Source: an uncultured Lachnospiraceae bacterium (GTDB lineage: Bacteria > Bacillota > Clostridia > Lachnospirales > Lachnospiraceae). From it: DNA of 17,815 bases. A program made the translations under genes and the position numbers. The DNA is taken from the NCBI GenBank assembly GCA_902783395.1, contig CACZRA010000170.1:1-17815 (forward strand), read 5' to 3'. Positions 1 to 7,294 of the stretch are shown one piece after another. Positions within the stretch are counted from its first letter, which is position 1, and each line of letters opens with the position of its first letter. Below the pieces are notes generated by a model. The model searched no databases and was not told the origin of the DNA. It saw only the letters and a program-made list of their open reading frames with translations.

Positions 1-958
1 CGGCCAGCCCCCGGGTCATCACGATCTTCATAATGTCCACCAGGGATTTCCGGTCCTCCTCGCCCAGGCTGATGGAAACAAGCATCCGCGTTACGGCCAT
101 CATGCCGAAGGGGATGGGCCAGAATACGGCCATGACTGCATTGACGGCGGCAAATGCGGAGAGGCCGACGCTTCCTACATATTGGATGATGAGGATATTT
201 ATGATAAAGCTTCGGAACATTTCGACAAACCGTGAGATCGCACCCGGATAGCCGAGCTTCATTATCTCAAAAGAATCCTTCCAGGAGAATAACTTCGGGG
301 AAAATACAAAATCGGATCTTCCGGAGAAATAATACACTGCCATGACCAGACAGAAAGTCCAGAGTCCGCTTGACGAGCCGAGTCCCAGTCCCAAAGTGCC
401 CATTTTGAGCACGACTACAAAGATATAGTTCATCAGTGTGTTGGAAATGATACAGCAGAAGCTCGCGATCATCGTACGCTTTGTCTGGTTTTCCATTGAC
501 AGAAAGGCAAAAAACTGCTGGCCGAGGACAAGTGCGGGTATACCTGCCGACTGTCCGTATATGTATCTGTTAAGAGCCGATAATTCCACGGGATCCTTTA
601 CAAAAATACCGAATACCCCTGATGCTGCGGCAAGGATGAGCAGCAGTGCAGTTAATACGGATATACCGATGGAAAGACAGATATCAACAGAAAAATACCG
701 CCTGGCTGCTTCTTTATTTATCTGTCCGAGAGCTTTTCCTACGAGCAGCTGGGAACCGCTGACCAGCATTATGCTCACCGAAAAAAGAAAATGATTAAGA
801 GGCGAATAGAAGCCTATGGCGCTCATCGCCGTCTTTCCGATGAAGTTACTGGCATACAGGCTGTCCACAATACAGTTTGCCGCATTAATGACGAGCAGCA
901 GCACCTGATACGGAAGAAGCCTGAAATAAAGTCTTGTCAGCAGCTTGTAATCCGACAT
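1..958 (-). CDS. MATE-family efflux transporter (3' end cut by window)
   Basis: Reverse-strand reading from the ATG at 958-956 is open for about 319 codons to the window edge, so the C-terminal part (roughly 130 residues by family size) is missing. The product starts MSDYKLLTRLYFRLLPYQV and is a string of hydrophobic segments. MATE-like features are the early NCIVDSLYASNFIG segment, the VSGSQLLVGKALGQ stretch (compare the usual G-x-x-LVG/LG-ARN pattern), and an internal second half beginning near SFEIMKLGYPGAISRF. MATE proteins export drugs or metabolites by Na+ or H+ antiport across the cytoplasmic membrane. A good Shine-Dalgarno (AAAGGAG, plus-strand 971-977) lies 12 nt before the ATG. The gene diverges from the operon starting at 1201. 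The substrate cannot be told from sequence. The plus-strand ORFs in this stretch are shadows. Confidence 0.88.
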   Translation of the reverse strand, partial: MSDYKLLTRLYFRLLPYQVLLLVINAANCIVDSLYASNFIGKTAMSAIGFYSPLNHFLFSVSIMLVSGSQLLVGKALGQINKEAARRYFSVDICLSIGISVLTALLLILAAASGVFGIFVKDPVELSALNRYIYGQSAGIPALVLGQQFFAFLSMENQTKRTMIASFCCIISNTLMNYIFVVVLKMGTLGLGLGSSSGLWTFCLVMAVYYFSGRSDFVFSPKLFSWKDSFEIMKLGYPGAISRFVEMFRSFIINILIIQYVGSVGLSAFAAVNAVMAVFWPIPFGMMAVTRMLVSISLGEEDRKSLVDIMKIVMTRGLA

Positions 959-995
959 TTTTTTTATTTTCTCCTTTACGGCAACTTTTCTGATA

Positions 996-1024
996 ATTAT
1001 ACCCTCAGCCTGATGTGAGGGCAA
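996..1024 (-). promoter_or_regulatory. Predicted sigma-A promoter of the MATE gene
   Basis: Read on the minus strand, TTGCCC (1024-1019) is followed after exactly 17 nt by a consensus TATAAT (1001-996). Transcription would start near 989, leaving a leader of about 30 nt that carries the ribosome binding site at 977-971. Confidence 0.6.
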
Positions 1025-1073
1025 TATCATGACAGATGAGGATTAGAGCGGTTACTGTTTTTCCGAATCATCA

Positions 1074-1102
1074 TTGCATAAAGGAATCAAAGTAATTATA
1101 AT
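1074..1102 (+). promoter_or_regulatory. Predicted sigma-A promoter of the DUF308-UbiB operon
   Basis: TTGCAT (1074-1079) and a perfect TATAAT (1097-1102) are separated by 17 nt. The start site would fall near 1109, giving a leader of about 90 nt that contains the inverted repeat at 1115-1151 and the small hairpin at 1165-1178. Promoter boxes for the two divergent genes lie about 50 nt apart. Confidence 0.6.
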
Positions 1103-1114
1103 TTATTAGATAGT

Positions 1115-1151
1115 GCCGTACAGCCGGATACATATTGTTTTGCGGTACGGC
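1115..1151 (+). promoter_or_regulatory. Inverted repeat in 5' leader (possible operator or RNA stem)
   Basis: GCCGTAC at 1115-1121 is the exact reverse complement of GTACGGC at 1145-1151, with 23 nt between. It begins just after the predicted transcription start at about 1109. It could be a repressor operator or an RNA stem in the leader. Nothing in the sequence identifies a ligand or binding protein. Confidence 0.4.
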
Positions 1152-1200
1152 GGCGGGAAGACAGGGTGCCGGAGCACCTTAAAATGATGGAGGATAAAAA

Positions 1201-1749
1201 ATGATTTTTGAAGGTCTGAACAGTTTGCGGCGAAATGCTATCATGACCTCGATAGTACTTATGTCTTTCGGGATCGTCCTGTTGATGCTTCCGCAGGGGT
1301 ATCTTACTCCCCTTATAGAAGGAGCAGGATCTGTTATGATAATCATTTCCATAGGTATGGTCTTTGATTTCTTAAACAGCAATAAATCACTGATCAATTT
1401 CATATTCCTTACATGTGCGCTTGCCCTCGGTATTGCTGGTATCGCGGTGCTGTTATTTCATGATGACGTTATCTTCATCATGGGAGCCCTGTTTGGAGTT
1501 ATACTTATCCTCGAGGGTCTTAACGGGATATTTCATTCATGGGTATATGCCAGGCGTTCACAGCGTGAGGGCTGGTGGGTGCTGATACCCCTGTATGTCC
1601 TTATGATAGCCTCAGGACTGGTCATATTCCTCAATCCCTGGTGGGATGAACCTGACTCCTTCAAGCAGGTGATAGGCGTAGTAGTGGTTCTTTCTTCCAT
1701 CCTCAGCGCTCTGCGCCTGATATGGGTGTGGCCGATCAGGAAGGACTGA
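1201..1749 (+). CDS. DUF308/HdeD-like integral membrane protein
   Basis: This encodes 182 residues, nearly all in hydrophobic segments. About six membrane helices can be drawn, at roughly residues 13-33, 36-56, 60-82, 88-110, 123-142 and 153-175, with short charged loops (for example YARRSQREGWW between helices 4 and 5). Size and layout resemble the DUF308/HdeD family, whose best-known member is linked to acid resistance in enterobacteria. That role should not be transferred here. The start is supported by GGAGG at 1189-1193, 7 nt before the ATG. The gene ends 17 nt before the UbiB-like kinase gene, so the two are very probably cotranscribed. Family assignment is moderate because the sequence offers no catalytic motif. 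Confidence 0.75.
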   Translation: MIFEGLNSLRRNAIMTSIVLMSFGIVLLMLPQGYLTPLIEGAGSVMIIISIGMVFDFLNSNKSLINFIFLTCALALGIAGIAVLLFHDDVIFIMGALFGVILILEGLNGIFHSWVYARRSQREGWWVLIPLYVLMIASGLVIFLNPWWDEPDSFKQVIGVVVVLSSILSALRLIWVWPIRKD

Positions 1750-1766
1750 GGAAAAGGAGGTGCAAA

Positions 1767-3542
1767 ATGAGCGATAGTAATAATAATAATATAGGAGCTG
1801 TCCAGGAGAGTCAGCTTAAGGAGATAATAAAGACACAGCTTGGAAATGGTGCGGACAGCAGGCCGGCAGAGGAAAAGGCTGCAGCGGAGAAGCCCGTAAG
1901 GGAGATAAGTGATAAGCTCAGGCAGCTTCTTTCAAAAGAGATCACCATGATGAAGGTCCAGAAGAAGACCAGGGGTGCTGAAATAATGAGCATCTTCGCC
2001 AGGCATAATTTCTACGCCGGAGGACTGACTCCAGTCGAGCTGAGGACTACTCTTGAGGACCTGGGTCCCACCTATGTAAAGATAGGACAGATAATCTCAA
2101 GCCGGACGGATCTTCTGCCGGAGAGCTACTGTGCGGAGCTCGTGACGCTTCGTCAGAGGGTGCAGCCTCTGGATCCCGAGGTAGCGAAGGCCGTTATAGA
2201 GGATCAGACCGGGAAGAAAATAGATGAGATATTCAGCGAGTTTAAGGACGAGCCCATAGGCTCCGCATCCATAGCGCAGGCACATTACGGGGTGCTTAAG
2301 GACGGTACAAAGGTAGTGACCAAGGTTCAGCGTCCCCTCATCGCTGAAATGATGTATGAGGATTTCGAGCTTCTGAAGAAGCTCGGCGGCATAGTAAATG
2401 TTGTCTCTGACGGAGGCGACGGCTCCAATATGGTAGATCTTGTTTCTGTCATCGAGGAATTTGAGAAGGTTACAAAGGAAGAACTTGATTTCACTGTAGA
2501 AGCAGATAATACAAGGGAATTCAGGGAGAAGTGCATCGAAGATGAGGAACAGATATCCTGCCCGAGGATCATCGATGAGCTGTCAACTGACAGGATCCTT
2601 ACCATGACGTATGTGGACGGATATTCCATATCAGACAAGGAACGCATCGAGAGTGAAGGATACAACGTAGAGGATGTCGGAGCCCGTATTGTCAATAACT
2701 ATGTGCATCAGGTTCTTGATGCCGGTTTGTTCCATGCGGATCCGCATCAGGGAAATATCATGTTTGCCGGAGGCATCCCCTACTGGATTGACTTCGGAAT
2801 GATAGGCAGGATCGGAGAGGCTCAGATCGATATGATCTCAAAGATAGTCCTCGGAGTGATACAGGGCGATGCCGAAGATATCGTTACTGCTGCCATGTCC
2901 ATGGGTACTGCGTCGGAGAAGACCGACAGCAATAAGCTCATGAAGGATGTAGAAGCCTTCATGAACAGATTCATGACAGGAACAAGTATAGCGGATGTTA
3001 ACGTGGATGAGATGTTCACAGCCTTTTCGGATCTCGCATCGGCAAACTATATCACACTTCCTTCCGAATTCACGATGCTGGTACGTTCTCTTATCATGAT
3101 AGAGGGTGTGATAGAGGAGCTGTGCCCGGCACTCAATCTCTTTGAACTTCTGTCCGGAAAATTCATGGAAAGGGCAAAGAAAAACTTCGATATGAAGCAG
3201 AGCCTTATCGAAATGGGGCAGGACGTGCTTTCCATGGGGAAAAAGGCAGCAAGGATCCCCACTCTTATCGCCGATGCGCTTAAGGACATTGTTAAGGGCA
3301 ATACAAAGATAAATCTTGAGCTTATGGGTTATGATTCCCTTATGACATCAATAGCGGATCTCGTCAGGAATATTATCCTTGCCATCTTCTCCTGCGTGAT
3401 ATTTTTCGGATCCTGCATGCTCTGTATGACAGACCTGGGACCCCAGACGGAGACCGGGATGCCTCTGATGTCAGTGGTCGGATTCCTGTTTTCGATAGCG
3501 TTGGGGATTTATTCCATAAAACAGCTTTCACGTAAAAAATAG
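1767..3542 (+). CDS. AarF/UbiB/ABC1-family atypical kinase with two C-terminal TM helices
   Basis: This encodes 591 residues. The start at 1767 is chosen over an in-frame upstream ATG at 1722 because AAAAGGAGG (1752-1760) precedes it by 6 nt and 1722 lies inside the previous gene. Residues 1-60 are a hydrophilic Asn- and Glu/Lys-rich extension. The family hallmarks follow: KxGQ (K105-Q108) in YVKIGQIISSRTDLLP, the Ala/Ser-rich loop SASIAQ (166-171), a lysine in VTKVQRP (K186), HADPHQGN (323-330; usually HADPHPGN) and DFG (342-344). Two hydrophobic segments end the protein, as in membrane-anchored UbiB/COQ8 homologues. Characterised members support ubiquinone biosynthesis or lipid homeostasis through ATPase/kinase-like activity. 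In an anaerobe probably lacking ubiquinone, a role in membrane lipid biology is the more likely inference. No quinone gene is nearby. Confidence 0.9.
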   Translation: MSDSNNNNIGAVQESQLKEIIKTQLGNGADSRPAEEKAAAEKPVREISDKLRQLLSKEITMMKVQKKTRGAEIMSIFARHNFYAGGLTPVELRTTLEDLGPTYVKIGQIISSRTDLLPESYCAELVTLRQRVQPLDPEVAKAVIEDQTGKKIDEIFSEFKDEPIGSASIAQAHYGVLKDGTKVVTKVQRPLIAEMMYEDFELLKKLGGIVNVVSDGGDGSNMVDLVSVIEEFEKVTKEELDFTVEADNTREFREKCIEDEEQISCPRIIDELSTDRILTMTYVDGYSISDKERIESEGYNVEDVGARIVNNYVHQVLDAGLFHADPHQGNIMFAGGIPYWIDFGMIGRIGEAQIDMISKIVLGVIQGDAEDIVTAAMSMGTASEKTDSNKLMKDVEAFMNRFMTGTSIADVNVDEMFTAFSDLASANYITLPSEFTMLVRSLIMIEGVIEELCPALNLFELLSGKFMERAKKNFDMKQSLIEMGQDVLSMGKKAARIPTLIADALKDIVKGNTKINLELMGYDSLMTSIADLVRNIILAIFSCVIFFGSCMLCMTDLGPQTETGMPLMSVVGFLFSIALGIYSIKQLSRKK

Positions 3543-3562
3543 ACATTGGTATTATTTAACCG

Positions 3563-3576
3563 GGCGCCAAAGCGCC
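3563..3576 (+). other. Small GC hairpin upstream of ribosome binding site
   Basis: GGCGC CAAA GCGCC forms a perfect 5-bp stem with a 4-nt loop, extendable by a G-T pair (3562/3577). It sits 8 nt before AAAGGAGG (3585-3592). No T-run follows, so it is not a terminator. It may influence translation or mRNA processing between the kinase gene and the next gene. Confidence 0.5.
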
Positions 3577-3600
3577 TCACACCCAAAGGAGGTTTTAATA

Positions 3601-4470
3601 ATGGAAGTAAGACAGATAAGTATCAGGGAAGCCAAGAAACGCATCAAGAATGATCCCGAGCTGAGCAAGATGCTTGTACGAAGCGGATGGAGAGAGATCA
3701 CTCTCGATCTTGACGGTGACGGCATGGCAGATGTTGCATTTGCCAGTGAAAAAGCCGGAAGGAAGATCGACACGATAGCAATCGATCTTACAGGCAACGG
3801 CGAATTCAATCTTTATCTGCATGATTTTGACGGGAACGGAATTCCCGATACCGTATATATCATAGAGGACGGATCCGAAGAAATCTCTGCCATAGCATTC
3901 GGCGGAGAGGTTGAGCTCGGATTCGTTAATCTCGGGGTGAAGATCGCAAATCTCCTGGTAGCTGAGGATTTCATGAACAGGGAGCTCGGCATTTCACTTG
4001 CCGATCTTAATGCCTATCTCAAAGCGAACGCCGAGGCCATGCTCAAAGAGATTGAGAAGCGTGAAGAGGCGCAGGGCATAGAGAAGGTCTACTATTTCCT
4101 TAAAGACGCGACAACCTATTATCTCGCAACTGTGGACGGAGACAAGCCCAGAGTAAGGCCCTTCGGGACAATACTTCTTCGTGACGGGAAGCTTTATATC
4201 CAGACCGGGAAGAATAAGGATGTTTCAAAACAGATCAGCGCAAATCCTTCCGTGGAGATATGCGCATGTATGGGCGATTCATGGCTCAGGGTCGCAGGAG
4301 AGCTCGTTGAGGACGATGACCGCGATGTCAGGGTGGAGATGCTTGAAAAGATGCCTTCCCTTAAGCCGCTCTATGATCCGGATGACGGCAATATGCAGAT
4401 GTTCTATCTGAAGGATGCCAAAGCTACCTTCAGCTCTTTTACGGCAGAGCCTGAGACTGTAGAGTTCTGA
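3601..4470 (+). CDS. Asp/Gly-rich repeat domain fused to pyridoxamine-phosphate-oxidase-like FMN split barrel
   Basis: This encodes 289 residues with an excellent ribosome binding site (AAAGGAGG at 3585-3592, 8 nt spacer). Three Asp/Gly-rich loops, DLDGDGMAD (36-44), DLTGNGEFN (62-70) and DFDGNGIPD (75-83), resemble the calcium-coordinating loops of EF-hand, dockerin or FG-GAP/VCBS-type repeats. A helical linker (about 125-160) with an acidic coiled look follows. Residues 161-289 (EKVYYFLKDATTYYLATVDG, then PRVRPFGTILLRDGKLYI and the NPSVEI turn) match the PNPOx-like flavin-binding split-barrel family, which includes small FMN proteins and nitroimidazole reductase relatives. There is no signal peptide, so it is probably cytoplasmic. 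The substrate is unknown. It lies 58 nt after the kinase gene and probably shares its transcript, which ends at the terminator at 4500. Confidence 0.8.
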   Translation: MEVRQISIREAKKRIKNDPELSKMLVRSGWREITLDLDGDGMADVAFASEKAGRKIDTIAIDLTGNGEFNLYLHDFDGNGIPDTVYIIEDGSEEISAIAFGGEVELGFVNLGVKIANLLVAEDFMNRELGISLADLNAYLKANAEAMLKEIEKREEAQGIEKVYYFLKDATTYYLATVDGDKPRVRPFGTILLRDGKLYIQTGKNKDVSKQISANPSVEICACMGDSWLRVAGELVEDDDRDVRVEMLEKMPSLKPLYDPDDGNMQMFYLKDAKATFSSFTAEPETVEF

Positions 4471-4499
4471 TCCGTTTTTTTACTGACAGTAAGATGTTT

Positions 4500-4528
4500 G
4501 AGCCGTCCGTTTCCGGACGGCTCTTTTT
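4500..4528 (+). terminator. Rho-independent terminator of the 1201-4470 operon
   Basis: GAGCCGTCCG (4500-4509), loop TTTC, CGGACGGCTC (4514-4523) make a perfect 10-bp stem followed directly by TTTTT (4524-4528). It starts 30 nt after the stop codon of the split-barrel gene. Confidence 0.95.
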
Positions 4529-4625
4529 GCAGATCGGGGGCAAAAAAGCAGTAGCTATATCTCACAAAATAGGGTAGTATATCAAAGATGGTTTTGTATG
4601 AAAGTCAACGGGGAATAGCAGTCAT

Positions 4626-6575
4626 ATGAGTACTGAAACACAGAATGATGAGAACAGTAAAACTGTAGATACCGTGCAGACAGCCGCAGATAAAGAGACT
4701 GAAACAGAAAACGAGATAGAGATTCCCGAAGCGGAGACATCCGAAGAAGAGGATGAAAAGCCGAAAAAGAGCCGCAGTGTACCGGACGCTCCCAAGGCAA
4801 GAAAGAAAGGCTTTATAAGAAAACATGGAAAGACAATATTGGTGCTTTCCGTTCTTTTTGTATTATTTTTGATCATATCCAGGATATATTCCGTTCAAAA
4901 GGCCGCCAGTGAGATCGCGGGCATGCCCAAGCCGGAATTCAGGGATGTCGAGCGCCGCGATATCAGCAATTCCATAGCCGTCACAGCTACGGTAGAGGCC
5001 GATGACAAGAGGACGGTGTCTACTCTGGTATCAAATACTAAAGTACTGGATGTTTACTATGAGGTCGGTGATTATGTGCAGGAGGGGGACGTGATCTGCA
5101 CGTTTGATACCAGCAATGTCTCGGAAAACATCGCACGTCTGCAGAAGAAGATAAACGTTACCTCCGCGAAAAATCAGGCAACAGTGAATGATGCCCATGT
5201 CGAAGTGGATAAGGCGGGTACCACCTGGGCATATGACGGGCAGGACAACCTGACCTCGATAGAGAGAAACCATGACAGCTACAACAGGGCATTAGTCGAG
5301 TATAACGTTGCCTGCAGCGATTATTCCGATGCGGTAAAGACTAAGGATAAGAGAAGAGACGAGTACCATGACGCGAAAAGCGACTATGAAAAATGGGAGT
5401 CGGAGTACAATAAGCTTCCCGAAGATGTGAGGACCGGGTCGGTTTCCGGAAACGAAGAACAGCAGAAAATAAAAACAAATTATAAATACTACTCCGATAT
5501 ATATACCTCGGCGGAAACAGCCTACAACAACGCAAAGAAAGCGGTTGAGACAGCGGAAGCAGATGTCAGGACCAAGGATGCGTCCGTTGAGAGCGCAAGA
5601 CAGAAGATCGAAGACGCCGATAAAAAGTATCCGAGGGATCTCTTAAACGACGGGGTGACGGTACAGAGCAAACAGAGCTCCGAATACGTGGCGAGTCTCG
5701 ATGCTTCCATAGCCAATCAGGATAACGAAAAAGCCATGTCCGAATACGAGCGTGAGCTTGAAGACAGTGTGGTAAGGGCCCCGATATCCGGTATGGTTAC
5801 AGCACTCAATGTACACAGGGGAGATGAGTTTGCTGAAAAGACAAAGACCGACGTATGCGTGATACAGGATGACAGCGGATATACCGTGAAGGGGAACGTA
5901 GACCAGTACAATATAAGCAAAGTGATCCAGGGCATGAGAGCTCTGATAAAGACAGAAGCTACCGGGGACGAGTTGCTTGAGGGAACCGTGAAATTCGTCT
6001 CCCCTGTTCCTTCCAAGGCGGTTACGGTAGCTGCGCAGAGCGGTACATCAAATTCAGACAGCAAGAGCGATGACTCGACAAAGGTGACTTATCCGGTGGA
6101 GATCACTCTCATGAAAAGGGATCCGAGGCTCCGCCTTGGCATGACGGCCGAGACATCACTGGTAGTAAATAAAAGGGATCAGGTGCTTGCCGTTCCTTAT
6201 GACTGCATAACAGAGGATGAATTCGGCTATAAATGTGTATATGTAGAGACTGAGGAAGCGCAATCCGATAATGAGGAGAAAAATACCTCGTTTCTTTCTG
6301 TCATTAAAAATCTCTTTGTCATGCCCGAAGCGGAGGATAAGGTTAAAACCAGAAAAGTCATAGTTCAGACGGGACTTGAGACGGATTATTATATCGAGAT
6401 AATATCCGATGAGATAAAAGAGAATGACAGGGTCAAGGTGCCGGACGGAGATGACAGCGCCGGATCATCCGATGACGCGGCTATGAAGACCGTCTCCGAT
6501 GCGGATGACGCTTCAGGCTACCAGGAGACTGAGGATACCTCGGAGGGTGTGAGTGCCGGAGCAGGGGGGATCTGA
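4626..6575 (+). CDS. MacA/HlyD-like membrane fusion (adaptor) subunit of ABC exporter
   Basis: This encodes 649 residues. Residues 1-60 are strongly acidic (many Glu/Asp) and turn basic just before one membrane helix at about 70-90, so the N-terminus is predicted inside and the rest outside. A barrel-sandwich half follows (EVGDYVQEGDVICTFDTSNV, about 146-165), then a long charged coiled-coil region (about 165-375), then the second half beginning VVRAPISGMVTALNV (from 382), and a beta-barrel and membrane-proximal part. The C-terminus (after about 600) is an Asp/Ser-rich low-complexity tail. This is the architecture of periplasmic adaptor proteins adapted to a Gram-positive envelope. It opens an operon with the ATPase (TGATG overlap) and permease. 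The ribosome site is modest (GGGGAA near 4610-4615). A TAGTAT at 4575-4580 could be its -10 box, with a poor -35. The substrate is unknown. Confidence 0.88.
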   Translation: MSTETQNDENSKTVDTVQTAADKETETENEIEIPEAETSEEEDEKPKKSRSVPDAPKARKKGFIRKHGKTILVLSVLFVLFLIISRIYSVQKAASEIAGMPKPEFRDVERRDISNSIAVTATVEADDKRTVSTLVSNTKVLDVYYEVGDYVQEGDVICTFDTSNVSENIARLQKKINVTSAKNQATVNDAHVEVDKAGTTWAYDGQDNLTSIERNHDSYNRALVEYNVACSDYSDAVKTKDKRRDEYHDAKSDYEKWESEYNKLPEDVRTGSVSGNEEQQKIKTNYKYYSDIYTSAETAYNNAKKAVETAEADVRTKDASVESARQKIEDADKKYPRDLLNDGVTVQSKQSSEYVASLDASIANQDNEKAMSEYERELEDSVVRAPISGMVTALNVHRGDEFAEKTKTDVCVIQDDSGYTVKGNVDQYNISKVIQGMRALIKTEATGDELLEGTVKFVSPVPSKAVTVAAQSGTSNSDSKSDDSTKVTYPVEITLMKRDPRLRLGMTAETSLVVNKRDQVLAVPYDCITEDEFGYKCVYVETEEAQSDNEEKNTSFLSVIKNLFVMPEAEDKVKTRKVIVQTGLETDYYIEIISDEIKENDRVKVPDGDDSAGSSDDAAMKTVSDADDASGYQETEDTSEGVSAGAGGI

Positions 6576-7294
6576 TGAGACACTCGGACACCCCTATCAT
6601 AGATGCCCGCGGTATCTATAAAAGATACTATATCGGACAGCCTAATGAGCTTGAGATACTGCACGGCATAGATATAAAGGTATATCCGGGCGAATTCGTT
6701 GCGATAGTCGGAGCGTCCGGTTCGGGGAAGTCTACGCTCATGAATATCCTCGGAGTCCTCGACAAGCCTACCGAAGGCGACTATTACCTTGACGGAGTGG
6801 ATGTAGCCAAGTCAGATGATTCGGAGCTTTCGGCGATCAGGAACCAGAAGATCGGTTTTGTATTCCAGACATACAATCTTATATCCAGACAATCCGCATT
6901 GAAGAATGTGGAGCTTCCCATGCTGTATGCGGGAGTAAACAGAAGAACGAGGATCAAAAGGGCCAGGGAGCTCATGGAAATGGTAGGCATGGGAGGCAGG
7001 CTTGAGCACAATCCCGATGAGCTGTCCGGAGGACAGAAGCAGAGAGTGGCGATAGCCAGAGCTATGGGCAACGATCCTGCCATGATACTTGCCGACGAGC
7101 CTACGGGAGCTCTTGATACAAAGACCGGGAGGCTTGTCATGGACATATTCCATGAGCTTAATGAAAAGCATGGGAAGACTGTGGTGCTCATCACGCACTC
7201 GCCGGAGCTTGCGGAGGAGACACAGAGGATACTTACCCTGTCCGACGGGCTTATCATCGGGGAAAGGGAGGGGGCGGGACATGCTGTTTCTTGA
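6575..7294 (+). CDS. MacB/LolD-type ABC transporter ATP-binding protein
   Basis: This encodes 239 residues, the full size of a stand-alone MacB-class ATPase. Motifs in order are Walker A GASGSGKS (46-53, K52), Q-loop Q98 in VFQTYNL, signature LSGGQ (150-154), Walker B ILADEP (171-176) and H-loop H208 in LITHSPE. The start codon overlaps the adaptor stop (TGATG) and the 3' end overlaps the permease start by 14 nt, showing translational coupling of all three genes. It powers export through the FtsX-type permease. This mechanotransmission class often handles peptides, antibiotics or lipoproteins, but nothing here fixes the cargo. Confidence 0.95.
   Translation: MRHSDTPIIDARGIYKRYYIGQPNELEILHGIDIKVYPGEFVAIVGASGSGKSTLMNILGVLDKPTEGDYYLDGVDVAKSDDSELSAIRNQKIGFVFQTYNLISRQSALKNVELPMLYAGVNRRTRIKRARELMEMVGMGGRLEHNPDELSGGQKQRVAIARAMGNDPAMILADEPTGALDTKTGRLVMDIFHELNEKHGKTVVLITHSPELAEETQRILTLSDGLIIGEREGAGHAVS

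Noticed and set aside
438..1018. Plus-strand open frames of 118 and 75 codons in the first kilobase
   Set aside because: They are antisense to the continuous MATE reading frame, which has a promoter, ribosome site and family motifs.
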